A stretch of DNA of 64,000 bases from Massilia norwichensis (GCF_024753245.1 NZ_JANUGX010000020.1:52739-116738), one strand, 5' to 3'; positions 24,966 to 34,679 are shown, counted from the first letter of the stretch. Numbers and translations are program-made. Notes: a model not told the origin generated them from the letters alone.

Positions 24966-25727
24966 ATGAACAATGTTTTCAAGCTCGGCCTGGCGGCCAC
25001 GGTTTTCTGGGCTGGTTTCGGCCTGGCCCAGGCAGCGCCCGAGGTCGCCACCGAGACGCGCCCCATCGATGCGCGCGTGGTGCGCGTCAAGCTCGACGGC
25101 GCGGTCGATCTGCGGATCCGCCAGGGCAGCGCCGCTACCCTAACCCTGAGCGGGGATCCACGCTGGCTGGCCAGGACCGTCACCGTGCAGAGCGGCGATA
25201 CGCTGAACATCGATACCGAACTCCAGGGTCGCGTGCGCCTGGGCTCGCTGCATGCCGAGCTGACCCTGCCGGCGCTACGCGAAGTGAGTTCCGAGAGCCT
25301 GGGCTCGACGGACGTGTCCGGCTTCTCGGGCGACGAACTGGAACTGAGTTTGGATGGCGCCGGATCGATGCGGATATCATGTAATTACAGGCTGGTATCG
25401 GCCAGCCTGGGCGGCATCGGCAGCATGCACCTGCAGAGCCTGAACGGCGAGGGCGTCGACCTGAACCTTCGCGGGGCCGGCATCGTGAACCTGAGCGGAC
25501 GCGCCAAGTGGCTGAAGGCCGATCTCGGCGGACTGGGCAGCCTGGACGCGAAGGAGTTCGTCGCCGACAGCGTCAACGTCGACCTCTCGGGCCTGGGCAA
25601 CGCCAGCGTGACGGCGCACCAGAACGCCAACCTGAACCTGTCCGGCATGGGCTCGGTAACGGTGTTCGGCAAGCCCCAGAACCGCAGGGTGGCGGTCGAC
25701 GGGCTGGGTAAGGTGAGCTGGAAGTAA
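24966..25727 (+). CDS. Secreted DUF2807 (GIN-domain) adhesin-like protein
   Basis: 253 residues. Signal peptide: MNNVFKLGLAATVFWAGFGLAQA. The rest is a right-handed beta-helix-like domain with repeated glycine turns (LDGAGSMRIS, LGGIGSMHLQ, LRGAGIVNLS, LGGLGSLDAK, LSGLGNASV, LSGMGSVTV), about one turn per 20 residues, which is the 'head GIN' pattern. Such proteins are secreted or cell-surface and of unknown function. The ATG at 24966 follows CGGAGAATTGG; longer in-frame starts add no recognisable sequence. It stands alone on its strand, 50 bases before the Sel1 gene. Confidence 0.87.
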   Translation: MNNVFKLGLAATVFWAGFGLAQAAPEVATETRPIDARVVRVKLDGAVDLRIRQGSAATLTLSGDPRWLARTVTVQSGDTLNIDTELQGRVRLGSLHAELTLPALREVSSESLGSTDVSGFSGDELELSLDGAGSMRISCNYRLVSASLGGIGSMHLQSLNGEGVDLNLRGAGIVNLSGRAKWLKADLGGLGSLDAKEFVADSVNVDLSGLGNASVTAHQNANLNLSGMGSVTVFGKPQNRRVAVDGLGKVSWK

Positions 25728-25777
25728 GCCGACCATCAAACACAAGAACAATAAAAAGACCTGTTCCGAACGAGACA

Positions 25778-26389
25778 ATGAGAAAACACATCGTTGCCAT
25801 CCTGCTGGCCCTGGGGCTGCACAGCACTGCGATGGCCGGCTTCACGGAAGGCGCCAATGCCTACAACGCCCGCAACTATGCGCTGGCGCTGAAGGAGGTC
25901 ACGCCGCTGGCTAAGGCCGGCAACGCCGATGCGCAGCATTTGCTGGGCCTGATGTACTACATGGGCCGCGGCGTGCAGCGCGACTACAAACAAGCCTTTG
26001 CCTGGCATTACAAGGCGGCGCTGCAGGGCAAGGCCGACGCCCAGTACGTGATCGGGGCGATGTACTACACCGGCAACGCCGTGCCGCTCGACCAGAAGCT
26101 GGCCGTGACCTGGTTTCGCAAGGCTGCCGAGCAAGGCCACCCGGATGCCCAGCACGCGCTCGGGCTGATGTACCGCTACCACGTCGCCGGCATGCCCCAG
26201 GACATGGTAATCGCCTACATGCTGTGGAACCTGGCGGCCGCCAACGGCCACCGCAGCGCGACCGAGCAGCGCGCCATCATCGCGCGCCAGATGACCCAGG
26301 AACAGATCGAGGAGGCGCAGTCGCTGTCGCGCAACTGGAAGCCCGGCACCGCGCTGCCGACCCAGTCAAAAACGGGCACGAACTCTTGA
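25778..26389 (+). CDS. Secreted Sel1-repeat (tetratricopeptide-like) protein
   Basis: 203 residues. Signal peptide: MRKHIVAILLALGLHSTAMA. Three or more Sel1-like repeats follow, each with an 'AQ..LG.MYY.G.....D...A..W...AA..G' core at about 50-85, 86-121 and 122-160. The C-terminal helix ends with a polar tail. Sel1 proteins act as scaffolds for protein complexes in the envelope or for stress signalling. A promoter could lie in the 50 bases after the DUF2807 gene, or both may share a transcript. The exact partner is unknown. Confidence 0.88.
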   Translation: MRKHIVAILLALGLHSTAMAGFTEGANAYNARNYALALKEVTPLAKAGNADAQHLLGLMYYMGRGVQRDYKQAFAWHYKAALQGKADAQYVIGAMYYTGNAVPLDQKLAVTWFRKAAEQGHPDAQHALGLMYRYHVAGMPQDMVIAYMLWNLAAANGHRSATEQRAIIARQMTQEQIEEAQSLSRNWKPGTALPTQSKTGTNS

Positions 26390-26555
26390 GTTGTTTTTCG
26401 ATGCAAAGACCAAACCGACGTCCCATGAAGGCATAGTCCTACAAAGTCATGGCAGTTTATAGGTGGGCGGACACGGCAATGGTGACTAACATGGTCCTGT
26501 CTCAGCGCGCTTTTCAGCGAACTGGAGCATAACCCAACTATTATTGGAGGCAATC

Positions 26556-26900
26556 ATGGCATCGAATAACCAAGGCGGCGGCAACAAGGGAAATAACCAG
26601 AGCGGCGACACCAGCAACCGCGGTTTCGCCTCGATGGACCCGCAAAAGCAGCGCGAAATTGCATCCGAAGGCGGCAAGGCCGCTCACGCATCGGGCAATG
26701 CCCACGAGTTCAATTCGGAAGAGGCGCGCCGCGCGGGCTCGATGAGCCACAAGAACGATGGTAACCAGCAGAGCCAGGGCGGCGGCAGCCAGCAGAGCGG
26801 CGGCGGCCAGGGTGGCGGCCAAGGCAGTGGCCAGCGCGGCGGCTCCTCGGAGCAGCATGCGAAGGCTGGCTCGCAGAGCCACAAGAACGACAAGAAGTAA
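26556..26900 (+). CDS. KGG-repeat stress-induced protein (YciG-like)
   Basis: 114 residues from the ATG at 26556 after TTGGAGG. The N-terminal half contains the stress-induced KGG motif twice in spirit: GFASMDPQKQREIASEGGKA (with AHASGNAHEF) and SEEARRAGSMSHKND. The second half is a Gly/Gln/Ser low-complexity stretch, then EQHAKAGSQSHKNDKK, echoing the first motif. Related proteins are induced by general stress and are thought to be hydrophilic and largely unstructured. It is followed by dRS3-like repeats that contain a T-tailed hairpin able to act as terminator. Confidence 0.85.
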   Translation: MASNNQGGGNKGNNQSGDTSNRGFASMDPQKQREIASEGGKAAHASGNAHEFNSEEARRAGSMSHKNDGNQQSQGGGSQQSGGGQGGGQGSGQRGGSSEQHAKAGSQSHKNDKK

Positions 26901-26942
26901 TCAGTTAGTCGCTAGTTTCGACGATCCCGGCATTGCCGGAAT

Positions 26943-27030
26943 CGTCGTCCCCGCGAAGGCGGGGACCCAATCTCTGCTTGCGCTGTCGAAGCGCTTGCAA
27001 ACTTGGGTCCCCGCCTGCGCGGGGACGACG
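26943..27030. repeat. Composite dRS3-like inverted repeat, copy 2
   Basis: The arms CGTCGTCCCCGCGAAGGCGGGGACCCAA and TTGGGTCCCCGCCTGCGCGGGGACGACG face each other across about 32 bases. The right arm's GTCCCCGC/GCGGGGAC hairpin (27007-27026) is followed by TTTTT at 27031-27035, so this copy can double as a terminator for the KGG gene. A further small palindrome (ACGATCCCGGCA...GCCGGAATCGT) abuts it at 26931-26946. Confidence 0.75.
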
Positions 27031-27051
27031 TTTTTCGCGGGACGACGTTCG

Positions 27052-28365
27052 TTACTGCCTGGTCGCCGGCACCGGCCCCTGCAGATAAGTCCCGCCCAGC
27101 GAGCGGAACAGCTCCAGCGGCACCGCATTGCCCATCGCCTGATAGCCCAGGTCGTTTGGGTGCAGATGGTCGCCGCTGTCGTAGGCTGGCAGGAAACGGG
27201 TCGGATGGGACGGGTCGCGCGTGACGCGGTCGAAATCGATCACGGCATCGAACTCGTCGCTGGAACGAATCCAGTTATTGACGGCCTGGCGCACCACTTC
27301 CTTCTCCGGCGAGTAATAACCCGCACCCTCGAACGGCGTGAGCGTCGCCCCATACACGGCGATGCCTTTCGCATGCGCACGCGCAATCACCTGACGGTAG
27401 CCGGCGATCAGCTCGTCGGCCGAGATCGGCGTTGCGTTCGGGCTGTTGCCGATATCGTTAATGCCGATCATCAGGGTCATGTAGCGCACGCCTGCCGTGG
27501 CCAGCACATCGCGGTCGAAGCGTTCCTGGATGTTGCGGCCGGCCAGCGAGCCTTCCGGCGGATTCGATAGCAGGCGGTTGCCGCTGATGCCGCGGTTGAC
27601 CACGCCCAGGCGGACGTTGATGCCCTGGATCGGATCGCGCACGGTCTGCAGGCGCCGCGCCAGCCAGTCGGGCCAGCGGTTGTTGGTGTCCGGCGTGCTG
27701 CGGGTGCCGTCGGTGATCGAATCGCCCAGGGTCACGATGGCGGCGCCGCCACTTGCCTGGCCGCCCTCAACGTCGACTTCAGTGAGGAAGGGCCAGGACA
27801 GGATCGTGCGCTGGGTCGGCAGCGAAGCCGCGCCGGTGAAGTCGCCCGGCAGCGAGACGTAGTTGGTCTGGCTCGCGGTGCCATGGATGGTGGTGGCGCC
27901 GACGGTGCCCGGCAGGTACAGGCTGATTGCTAGATCAGACAGCGCCGGCACGTTCAGGTTGACTGGATCGGACAGCACCGGCGCGCCGGGCGGGATCGTG
28001 ATCGAGGTATTGCCGCTGAAGGTCAGCGCGCGATCGGTCCCGGCCTGCGTATCTGCTCCATTCGCAGCTCCACCCGCACGCAAAGCGATATGGGCCGCGC
28101 CAATGCGCAGCGGGGTGCTGCCCATCTCGTTGGATAAACGAATCCGGACCCGATTGCCGCCGATACTGGAGTGCACGATCAGACGCACGGTCTGGTCGGT
28201 GAAGGTCTGGGTGTTCGCCGCCAGCGGCGGACCGCCGGGGCCGGCACCCCAGGTGCCGACCCAGCGTTCGGTGGTCCAGTTCTGGGCCTGGGCGCCAAAC
28301 GGCGCGAAGGCCAGGCTTGTTGCCAGCGCCAGGCCGGACAACAGGGAAGGTAAGCTCAACTTCAT
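27052..28365 (-). CDS. Secreted SGNH/GDSL-family hydrolase
   Basis: 437 residues from the ATG at 28365. Signal peptide ending APFGAQA before QNWTTERWVGTWG. A jelly-roll-like N-terminal region of about 170 residues precedes the hydrolase domain. Block I is TLGDSITDG with nucleophile Ser216. Block II glycine lies in VVNRGISGNRLL. Block III is MIGINDIGN with the oxyanion Asn. Block V is DSGDHLHPNDLGY with Asp399 and His402. These are the four SGNH positions of an esterase/lipase; the substrate cannot be told, though polysaccharide acetyl esterases share this long N-terminal layout. Single leftward gene, divergent from the quinone oxidoreductase gene. Confidence 0.93.
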   Translation of the reverse strand: MKLSLPSLLSGLALATSLAFAPFGAQAQNWTTERWVGTWGAGPGGPPLAANTQTFTDQTVRLIVHSSIGGNRVRIRLSNEMGSTPLRIGAAHIALRAGGAANGADTQAGTDRALTFSGNTSITIPPGAPVLSDPVNLNVPALSDLAISLYLPGTVGATTIHGTASQTNYVSLPGDFTGAASLPTQRTILSWPFLTEVDVEGGQASGGAAIVTLGDSITDGTRSTPDTNNRWPDWLARRLQTVRDPIQGINVRLGVVNRGISGNRLLSNPPEGSLAGRNIQERFDRDVLATAGVRYMTLMIGINDIGNSPNATPISADELIAGYRQVIARAHAKGIAVYGATLTPFEGAGYYSPEKEVVRQAVNNWIRSSDEFDAVIDFDRVTRDPSHPTRFLPAYDSGDHLHPNDLGYQAMGNAVPLELFRSLGGTYLQGPVPATRQ

Positions 28366-28624
28366 GTTTCGCTCCTTGGTGATGGGCAATGCACTATGCA
28401 TGAGCCCGCTGAGCCAATCTAGCAGTCTCGACCGTGGCAGCAAGGCGCCCGAAGGCTTTTGTTGAGCTGGCGCTAACCCGCATCGCATTTTCGGTGCAAC
28501 TCAGCATTAAGTTGCGCAATGGTAGCGTTATCAGCAATCTTCGCGCCGGCGTACGCTTGGTGACGGGTTGCCGGTGGCGTACAATTGCTACTTATTTAAC
28601 AGGCCTTTCTGGCCCAACATTCAC

Positions 28625-29608
28625 ATGCGCGCCATCGAAATTACCCAGCCCGGCAAGCCGGAAGTCCTGCAATCCTGCGAACGCCCGCTGCCCGTCCTCA
28701 AGGCCGGCGAAGTCCTGATCCGCGTGCTGGCCGCCGGCGTCAACCGCCCGGACGTGTTCCAGCGTCTCGGCCAGTATCCGGTGCCGCCGGGCGCCTCCGA
28801 CCTGCCGGGCCTCGAAGTGGCCGGCGAGATCGTCGACGGCGACTTGGCCGGCAGCGGCTTTGGCAAGGGCGACCTGGTGTGCGCACTGGTGCAAGGCGGT
28901 GGCTATGCCGAATACTGCGCCGCCCCGATCGCGCAGTGCCTGCCGGTCCCGAAGGGCTTGAGTCCGATAGAGGCCGCCGCCTTGCCCGAAACCTTCTTTA
29001 CCGTCTGGAGCAACGTGTTCCAGCGGGCCGCCCTGCAGCCGGACGAGACCTTGTTGGTGCAGGGCGGCAGCTCGGGCATCGGCACCACCGCAATTCAGCT
29101 GGCTGCCGCAATGGGACACCGTGTATTCGCGACCGCCGGCAGCGACGATAAGTGCCGCGCCTGCGAACAGCTCGGCGCCGAACGCGCGATCAATTACCGG
29201 ACCGAAGATTTTGCGGCCATCGTCAAGGAGCTGACGGGCGGGAAGGGCGTCGACGTCATCCTCGACATGGTCGGCGGCGACTACATCGGGCGCGAGATCG
29301 CCTGCCTGGCCGACGACGGCCGCATCGCCCTGATCGCACTGCTTGGCGGCGCCCGTACCGAAGTCGACCTCGGCCAGATCCTGCGCCGCCGCCTGACGAT
29401 CACCGGCTCGACCCTGCGCCCGCGCCCGGTCGCCTTCAAGGCGCAGATTGCGCGCGAATTGCGCGAACGCGTCTGGCCGCTGATCGAGGCCGGCAAAATC
29501 AGGCCGGTGATCCACCGCGTGTTCCCGCTGGATCAGGCTGCCGAGGCGCATACGCTGATGGAGAGCAGCGCCCATGTCGGCAAGATCATGCTCAACGTCG
29601 CCGGTTGA
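28625..29608 (+). CDS. NAD(P)H:quinone oxidoreductase, zinc-independent MDR family (PIG3-like)
   Basis: 327 residues from the ATG at 28625 (MRAIEITQPGKPEVLQ). The N-terminal GroES-like domain has LIRVLAAGVNRPDVFQRLGQYPVPPG. The cofactor domain has AALPETFFTVWSNVF, then the NADPH-binding LVQGGSSGIGTTAIQLA and VDVILDMVGGDYIGRE. No zinc-binding cysteines of alcohol dehydrogenases are present. The PIG3/TP53I3 subfamily reduces small quinones. It lies 118 bases upstream of tpiA. The spacer carries a 28-codon frame (29641-29727) that I do not regard as real. Confidence 0.93.
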   Translation: MRAIEITQPGKPEVLQSCERPLPVLKAGEVLIRVLAAGVNRPDVFQRLGQYPVPPGASDLPGLEVAGEIVDGDLAGSGFGKGDLVCALVQGGGYAEYCAAPIAQCLPVPKGLSPIEAAALPETFFTVWSNVFQRAALQPDETLLVQGGSSGIGTTAIQLAAAMGHRVFATAGSDDKCRACEQLGAERAINYRTEDFAAIVKELTGGKGVDVILDMVGGDYIGREIACLADDGRIALIALLGGARTEVDLGQILRRRLTITGSTLRPRPVAFKAQIARELRERVWPLIEAGKIRPVIHRVFPLDQAAEAHTLMESSAHVGKIMLNVAG

Positions 29609-29726
29609 GACAACGAATCCCCACAACTTTGGAAGCAACCATGAAAAACATGCACTTGGTCAAGGTTCGTTTGACCGTCCCAGCAACGACCGCTAAAATA
29701 GCGGGTTATTTGACGGTGAGGTTCTG

Positions 29727-30503
29727 ATGCGGTCCAAGCTCATCGTAGGCAACTGGAAGATGAACGGCAGCCGCGCGGCCAACGCCGCACTGCTCGAGGG
29801 CATTGCGGCAGGCATCGACGGCGTGCAGTCGGCGATTGCCGTGTGCGTACCGGCGCCGTATCTGCAGCAATGCGAAGATACCCTGAAGGGCAGCACCATC
29901 GCCTGGGGCGCGCAGGACGTGTCCGCGTATGAAGGCGGTGCCTATACCGGCGAAGTGTGCGCGAAGATGCTGTGCGACTTCGCCTGCCGCTATGTGATCG
30001 TCGGCCACTCGGAGCGCCGCGCCTACCATGGCGAGAGCAGCGAGCTGGTGGCCAAAAAGGCGCTGGCGGCAATGAAGGAGGGGCTGACCCCGATCGTCTG
30101 CGTCGGCGAAACGCTGGAGCAGCGCGAAGCGGGGCAGACCTTCGACGTGGTCGGCGCCCAGCTCGGCGCGGTGCTGGCGCAGCTGCCGCCCGCCGCCGTG
30201 GAAAAGATCGTGGTCGCCTACGAACCGGTATGGGCGATCGGCACCGGCAAGACGGCAACGCCGGAGATGGCGCAGGAAGTCCATGCCCGCCTGCGTGCGC
30301 AACTGCAGGCGCGGGCCGGCGAGGCGGCGGATAGCGTCGCCATCCTGTACGGCGGCAGCATGAAGCCGGACAATGCGCGCGAACTGCTGGCCCGGCCCGA
30401 TATCGATGGCGGGTTGATCGGTGGGGCGGCGTTGAAGGCCCAGGATTTTCTGGCTATCATCCATGCCGCTGAGCATTGCAGCAGAAACGAATTTGCAACG
30501 TAG
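29727..30503 (+). CDS. tpiA: Triose-phosphate isomerase
   Basis: 258 residues, normal length. It interconverts dihydroxyacetone phosphate and glyceraldehyde 3-phosphate in glycolysis. Catalytic Lys11 lies in NWKMNGS, electrophile His94 in [15 protein letters not shown] and base Glu166 in [19 protein letters not shown]. The phosphate-gripping GGSMKPDN and [11 protein letters not shown] loops are present. The gene precedes secG by 25 bases, the usual tpiA-secG pairing, so both probably share a transcript. Confidence 0.97.
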   Translation: MRSKLIVGNWKMNGSRAANAALLEGIAAGIDGVQSAIAVCVPAPYLQQCEDTLKGSTIAWGAQDVSAYEGGAYTGEVCAKMLCDFACRYVIVGHSERRAYHGESSELVAKKALAAMKEGLTPIVCVGETLEQREAGQTFDVVGAQLGAVLAQLPPAAVEKIVVAYEPVWAIGTGKTATPEMAQEVHARLRAQLQARAGEAADSVAILYGGSMKPDNARELLARPDIDGGLIGGAALKAQDFLAIIHAAEHCSRNEFAT

Positions 30504-30528
30504 TAGTTAACCTTGGAATGGAATAATA

Positions 30529-30969
30529 ATGAACGTGTTGTTCAATCTGATCGTTGTTCTGCAGGTCGTGTCCGCACTGGCCATCATCGGCCTGGTGCTT
30601 GTCCAGCACGGTAAGGGCGCCGACATGGGCGCCGCCTTCGGTTCCGGTGCCTCCGGCAGCCTGTTCGGCGCCAGCGGTTCTTCGAACTTCCTGTCGAAGT
30701 CCACCGCGATCGCCGCAGCGATCTTCTTCTCCGCCACCCTGGCGCTGGCCTACTTCGGTACCAGCCGTCCGGCGGCGAGCGTGAGCGGTGGCGTGATGGA
30801 GCGCGCTCCGGCCACTGCCCCGGCGAACAATGCGGGCAATGCCGTTCCGAACACTGCGCCGGCACCGGCTGCCGCACCCGCGGTACCGGCTGCCACGCAG
30901 GATGTGCCGACGGCACCGGCTGGCCAGGCGGGCGCGGGATCGACTGGCGCCCCGGCACCGGCCAAGTAA
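30529..30969 (+). CDS. secG: Preprotein translocase subunit SecG
   Basis: 146 residues. Two transmembrane helices (about 3-23 and 55-75) enclose the conserved cytoplasmic loop LVQHGKGADMGAAFGSGASG...GASGSSNFLSK. SecG assists SecYEG-mediated export. The C-terminal 60 residues are an Ala/Pro/Thr/Asn-rich, low-complexity extension (APATAPANNAGNAVPNTAPA), long compared with E. coli SecG (110 residues). Hairpins without T tracts lie downstream (31003-31027, CCGTGCA/TGCACGG; 31051-31070, CCGCCAG/CTGGCGG). tRNA-Leu follows with its own promoter. Confidence 0.94.
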   Translation: MNVLFNLIVVLQVVSALAIIGLVLVQHGKGADMGAAFGSGASGSLFGASGSSNFLSKSTAIAAAIFFSATLALAYFGTSRPAASVSGGVMERAPATAPANNAGNAVPNTAPAPAAAPAVPAATQDVPTAPAGQAGAGSTGAPAPAK

Positions 30970-31154
30970 TTCGAAGTTCCGATCCGCACGGCAAAAGCGG
31001 ACCCCTCCGTGCAGGCTTGCACGGGGTGGTGTAGTATCGGTGGGTTCTCTCCGCCAGCAAGCCCTGGCGGCTTCTCGACCCGCCAGGCTGTGAATACAGC
31101 GAAAAGTAAGTAGAGAAAAAAACAGTATTTCCTTGTGTTAGCGCAATTTGAGCA

Positions 31155-31184
31155 TTGAAAAATAGTGCTAAGGCAGGGTAGAAT
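31155..31184 (+). promoter_or_regulatory. Sigma-70 promoter of tRNA-Leu
   Basis: TTGAAA (31155-31160) and TAGAAT (31179-31184) are each five of six matches to consensus, separated by 18 bases. Transcription would begin about 7 bases on, immediately before the tRNA 5' end at 31196, leaving a very short leader. Confidence 0.65.
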
Positions 31185-31195
31185 ACTGGTCTCCA

Positions 31196-31280
31196 GCCGA
31201 CGTGGTGAAATTGGTAGACACGCTATCTTGAGGGGGTAGTGGCGCAAGCTGTGCGAGTTCGAGTCTCGCCGTCGGCACCA
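31196..31280 (+). tRNA. tRNA-Leu (anticodon GAG)
   Basis: The acceptor stem GCCGACG (31196-31202) pairs with CGTCGGC (31270-31276), followed by discriminator A and an encoded CCA (31278-31280). The D arm shows GTGGTGAAATTGGTAGACACGC. The anticodon arm TATCTTGAGGGGGTA gives anticodon GAG, reading CUC and CUU leucine codons. The long variable arm (TAGTGGCGCAAGCTG) is class II, as expected for leucine. The T arm contains GAGTTCGAGTCTC. Length is 85 with CCA. Confidence 0.97.
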
Positions 31281-31288
31281 AGATGCAG

Positions 31289-31337
31289 AAGCCAGCTAGG
31301 GCGCAGGGGTTCGCTCCTTGCCTTAGCTGGCTTTTTT
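31289..31337 (+). terminator. Intrinsic terminator after tRNA-Leu
   Basis: AAGCCAGCTAGGG (31289-31301) pairs with CCTTAGCTGGCTT (31321-31333), with an inner GCAGGGG...CTCCTTGC segment and a T tract ending at 31337. It separates the tRNA from the nuo operon. Confidence 0.85.
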
Positions 31338-31485
31338 ACGAGGATCTTCAAAGATTCCGGTTGTAAATCTTCCGGGATGTTTGATCGTGCGATCCTGGTC
31401 GTAGGCCCAAAGCCAGGATTGTCCGATGCGGTGCTGCAGCCATGCAGTGTTTTATCAACCGATCGTTCAATAAGGCTTCTCTGCT

Positions 31486-31845
31486 GTGAACCTCGAGAAT
31501 TACTTCCCCGTCCTTCTGTTCCTCCTTGTCGGTATCGGCGTTGGCGTCGCTCCGCAAGTCCTTGGCCGCATCATTGCGCCGCACCGTCCCGACGCTGCCA
31601 AGCTGTCGCCGTACGAATGCGGTTTCGAAGCTTTCGAAGATGCGCGCATGAAATTCGACGTCCGGTACTACCTGGTCGCGATCCTGTTTATTTTGTTTGA
31701 TCTGGAAACGGCATTCTTCTTCCCATGGGGCGTCTCGATGCGCGACCTGGGCTGGCCTGCGTTCGTCACGATGATGGTCTTCATCGCCGAATTCGTCGTC
31801 GGTTTCTGGTACATCTGGAAGAAAGGTGCCCTTGATTGGGAATAA
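31486..31845 (+). CDS. nuoA: NADH-quinone oxidoreductase subunit A
   Basis: 119 residues, starting at GTG 31486. Three transmembrane helices with the conserved cytoplasmic loop [24 protein letters not shown] between helices 1 and 2. NuoA sits in the membrane arm of complex I next to the quinone cavity. First gene of the nuo operon (nuoA to nuoN, all on this strand). The next ATG is three bases beyond its stop. The operon promoter probably lies in the 148 bases after the tRNA-Leu terminator; I could not pick a clear one. Confidence 0.95.
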   Translation: MNLENYFPVLLFLLVGIGVGVAPQVLGRIIAPHRPDAAKLSPYECGFEAFEDARMKFDVRYYLVAILFILFDLETAFFFPWGVSMRDLGWPAFVTMMVFIAEFVVGFWYIWKKGALDWE

Positions 31846-31848
31846 GCC

Positions 31849-32325
31849 ATGGCTATTGAAGGCGTTTTAAACGAAGGTTTTGTTACCACCACAGCCGATA
31901 AGCTGATCAACTGGGCCCGTACCGGTTCGATGTGGCCGATGACGTTCGGCCTGGCTTGCTGCGCGGTCGAGATGATGCACGCGGGCGCCGCCCGCTACGA
32001 CCTGGACCGCTTCGGCGTCGTGTTCCGTCCGTCCCCGCGCCAGTCCGACGTGATGATCGTCGCCGGCACCCTGTGCAACAAGATGGCGCCGGCACTGCGC
32101 AAGGTCTACGACCAGATGGCCGAGCCGCGCTGGGTCATCTCGATGGGTTCCTGCGCCAACGGCGGCGGCTACTACCACTACTCTTACTCGGTCGTGCGCG
32201 GCTGCGACCGCATCGTGCCGGTCGACGTCTACGTCCCGGGTTGCCCGCCGACCGCGGAAGCACTGCTGTACGGCATCATCCAGCTCCAGAACAAGATCAA
32301 GCGCACCAACACCATCGCGCGATAA
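31849..32325 (+). CDS. nuoB: NADH-quinone oxidoreductase subunit B
   Basis: 158 residues. It carries the terminal [4Fe-4S] cluster N2, which passes electrons to ubiquinone. Ligands are visible as the tandem Cys37-Cys38 ([12 protein letters not shown]), Cys102 (MGSCANGGG) and Cys132 (YVPGCPPT). A short N-terminal helix precedes. Full length for betaproteobacterial NuoB, immediately after nuoA. Confidence 0.97.
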   Translation: MAIEGVLNEGFVTTTADKLINWARTGSMWPMTFGLACCAVEMMHAGAARYDLDRFGVVFRPSPRQSDVMIVAGTLCNKMAPALRKVYDQMAEPRWVISMGSCANGGGYYHYSYSVVRGCDRIVPVDVYVPGCPPTAEALLYGIIQLQNKIKRTNTIAR

Positions 32326-32343
32326 AACCAAGCAGCTAACACC

Positions 32344-32937
32344 ATGACGACAAAACTCGAAGTCCTTGAGCTCGCCCTGAAGAATGCGCTCGGCGAGCGC
32401 GCCGCCATTTCGTCGGCGCTCGGCGAAGTAACCGTGGTAGTCAAGGCCGCCGACTATCTTGCTGCGATGCAGACCCTGCGCGACGACAAGACGCTCGCGT
32501 TCGAAGAAATGATCGACCTGTGCGGCGTCGACTACCTGAACTACGGCGAAGGCGAGTGGGATGGCCTGCGCTTCGCGGTGGTGACCCACCTGCTGTCGAT
32601 CGAGCACAACTGGCGTGTGCGCGTCCGCGTGTTCTGCCCGGACGACGAAATGCCGCTGGTGCCGTCGATCACCGGCATCTGGCGCAACGCCAACTGGTTC
32701 GAGCGCGAAGCGTTCGACCTGTTCGGCATCCTGTTCGAAGGTCACGGCGACCTGCGCCGCATCCTGACCGACTATGGCTTCATCGGCCACCCGTTCCGCA
32801 AGGACTTCCCGATCTCGGGTTACGTCGAAATGCGCTACGACCCCGAGCAGAAGCGCGTGATCTACCAACCCGTGACGATCGAGCCGCGTGAAAACATTCC
32901 GCGCGTGATCCGCGAAGAAACCTACGGGATGAAATAA
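32344..32937 (+). CDS. nuoC: NADH-quinone oxidoreductase subunit C
   Basis: 197 residues, the 30-kDa subunit of the peripheral arm. The family signature is [19 protein letters not shown] with downstream [21 protein letters not shown]. The last base of the TAA stop is the first of the nuoD ATG (TAATG), so C and D are separate but coupled; in E. coli they are fused. Confidence 0.96.
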   Translation: MTTKLEVLELALKNALGERAAISSALGEVTVVVKAADYLAAMQTLRDDKTLAFEEMIDLCGVDYLNYGEGEWDGLRFAVVTHLLSIEHNWRVRVRVFCPDDEMPLVPSITGIWRNANWFEREAFDLFGILFEGHGDLRRILTDYGFIGHPFRKDFPISGYVEMRYDPEQKRVIYQPVTIEPRENIPRVIREETYGMK

Positions 32938-34190
32938 TGGCTGAGCTTAAGAATTACACCCTGAACTTTGGTCCGCAGCACCCGGCAGCGCACGGCGTGC
33001 TGCGTCTCGTGCTGGAGCTGGACGGTGAAGTCATCCAGCGCGCCGACCCGCACATCGGCCTGCTGCACCGCGGCACCGAAAAGCTGGCGGAAACCCGCAC
33101 CTATCTGCAGTCGGTGCCGTACATGGACCGTCTCGACTACGTGTCGATGATGTGCAACGAGCACGGCTACGTGCTGGCGATCGAGAAGATGCTGGGCATC
33201 GAAGTGCCGATGCGCGCCAAGTACATCCGCACGATGTTCGACGAGATCACCCGCATCCTGAACCACCTGATGTGGCTGGGCGCGCACGCGCTGGACATTG
33301 GCGCCATGGGCCCCTTCCTGTACGCCTTCCGCGACCGCGAAGACCTGTTCGACGTCTATGAAGCGGTGTCGGGTGCGCGCATGCACGCGGCCTACTACCG
33401 CCCGGGCGGCGTGTACCGCGACCTGCCGGACCAGATGCCGCAGCACAAGCCGTCGCTGGTGCGCAGCCAGCGCGCAGTGGACGAGCTGAATGAAATCCGC
33501 CAGGGTTCGGTGCTGGACTTCATCGACGGTTTCACCAAGCGCTTCGACGGTTATGTCGACGAGTACGAGACCCTGCTGACCGACAACCGTATCTGGAAAC
33601 AGCGTACCGTCGGCATCGGCGTGGTGACCCCGGAAGACGCGAAGGGCATGGGCTTCTCGGGCCCGATGCTGCGCGGCTCGGGCATCGCCTGGGACCTGCG
33701 CAAGGTCCAGCCGTACGCGGCCTACGACCAGGTCGAATTCGACGTGCCGGTCGGCACCAACGGCGACTCCTACGACCGCTACCTGGTCCGCGTGGAAGAG
33801 CTGCGCCAGGCCAACCGCATCATCAAGCAGTGCGTCGCCTGGCTGCGTGCGAACCCGGGCCCGGTCATGATCGACAACCACAAGATTGCGCCGCCGTCGC
33901 GCGTCGACATGAAGTCGAACATGGAATCGCTGATCCACCACTTCAAGCTGTTCACCGAGGGTTTCCCGGTGCCGAAGGGCGAGGCGTATGCCGCCATCGA
34001 GCACCCGAAGGGCGAGTTCGGCATCTACATCGTGTCGGACGGCGCCAACAAGCCGTACCGCCTGAAGATCCGTACCCCGGACTACGTGCACCTGCAGAGC
34101 CTGGACGAAATGGCGCGCGGCCACATGATCGCCGACGCCGTGACGATCATCGGTACGCAGGACATCGTTTTCGGTTCGATCGACCGATAA
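32937..34190 (+). CDS. nuoD: NADH-quinone oxidoreductase subunit D
   Basis: 417 residues, the 49-kDa subunit that lines the quinone-binding cavity with NuoB. It begins with the conserved [21 protein letters not shown] (quinone-site His and Tyr region) and has HRGTEKLAE, then [14 protein letters not shown]. The C-terminal [24 protein letters not shown] end is intact ([18 protein letters not shown]). Overlaps the nuoC stop by one base. nuoE follows after 12 bases. Confidence 0.97.
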   Translation: MAELKNYTLNFGPQHPAAHGVLRLVLELDGEVIQRADPHIGLLHRGTEKLAETRTYLQSVPYMDRLDYVSMMCNEHGYVLAIEKMLGIEVPMRAKYIRTMFDEITRILNHLMWLGAHALDIGAMGPFLYAFRDREDLFDVYEAVSGARMHAAYYRPGGVYRDLPDQMPQHKPSLVRSQRAVDELNEIRQGSVLDFIDGFTKRFDGYVDEYETLLTDNRIWKQRTVGIGVVTPEDAKGMGFSGPMLRGSGIAWDLRKVQPYAAYDQVEFDVPVGTNGDSYDRYLVRVEELRQANRIIKQCVAWLRANPGPVMIDNHKIAPPSRVDMKSNMESLIHHFKLFTEGFPVPKGEAYAAIEHPKGEFGIYIVSDGANKPYRLKIRTPDYVHLQSLDEMARGHMIADAVTIIGTQDIVFGSIDR

Positions 34191-34202
34191 GGAAGAGAAG
34201 AA

Positions 34203-34679
34203 ATGTTATCTGAGCAGTGCTTACAAAAAATCGACCGCGAGCTGGCCAAGTATCCGGCTGACCAGCGCCAGTCGGCCGTGATGGCCGCGCTGGCCCACGC
34301 CCAAGTCGAAAAGGGATGGCTGTCGCCGGAAACGATGCAGGAAGTGGCCGACTACATCGGCATGCCTGCCATCGCCGTGCAGGAAGTGGCCACCTTCTAC
34401 AACATGTACAACCTGAAGCCGGTCGGCAAGAACAAGATCACCGTCTGCACCAACCTGCCGTGCGCACTGTCGGGCGGCGAACGTGCCGGCCAGCGCATCA
34501 AGGACGCGCTGGGCATCGACTACCGCGGCACCACCGAAGACGGCAAGTTCACGCTGCTGGAAGGCGAGTGCATGGGCGCCTGCGGCGACGCACCCGTCAT
34601 GCTGGTGAATAACCACCGCATGTGCTCGTTCATGAGCGACGAAAAAATCGACGCCCTGCTGGAGGAACTGAACAAATGA
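34203..34679 (+). CDS. nuoE: NADH-quinone oxidoreductase subunit E
   Basis: 158 residues, the 24-kDa subunit with [2Fe-2S] cluster N1a. Ligands are Cys82 and Cys87 ([12 protein letters not shown]) plus Cys123 and Cys127 ([12 protein letters not shown]). The thioredoxin-like fold and N-terminal helices ([18 protein letters not shown]) match the family. The stop overlaps the nuoF ATG (ATGA), in keeping with the tight E-F complex. Confidence 0.96.
   Translation: MLSEQCLQKIDRELAKYPADQRQSAVMAALAHAQVEKGWLSPETMQEVADYIGMPAIAVQEVATFYNMYNLKPVGKNKITVCTNLPCALSGGERAGQRIKDALGIDYRGTTEDGKFTLLEGECMGACGDAPVMLVNNHRMCSFMSDEKIDALLEELNK

Noticed and set aside
26760..26860. Short tandem repeat in the KGG gene as a mobile or regulatory element
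   Set aside because: It is codon-level repetition of Gly/Gln/Ser in a low-complexity protein tail.
29641..29727. 28-codon frame between the quinone oxidoreductase gene and tpiA (MKNMHLVKVRL...)
   Set aside because: It has a start but no good ribosome-binding site and overlaps the tpiA start. Not enough to call a gene.
31003..31070. Hairpins after secG as intrinsic terminators
   Set aside because: Stems are good but neither is followed by a T tract, so I list them only within the secG entry.
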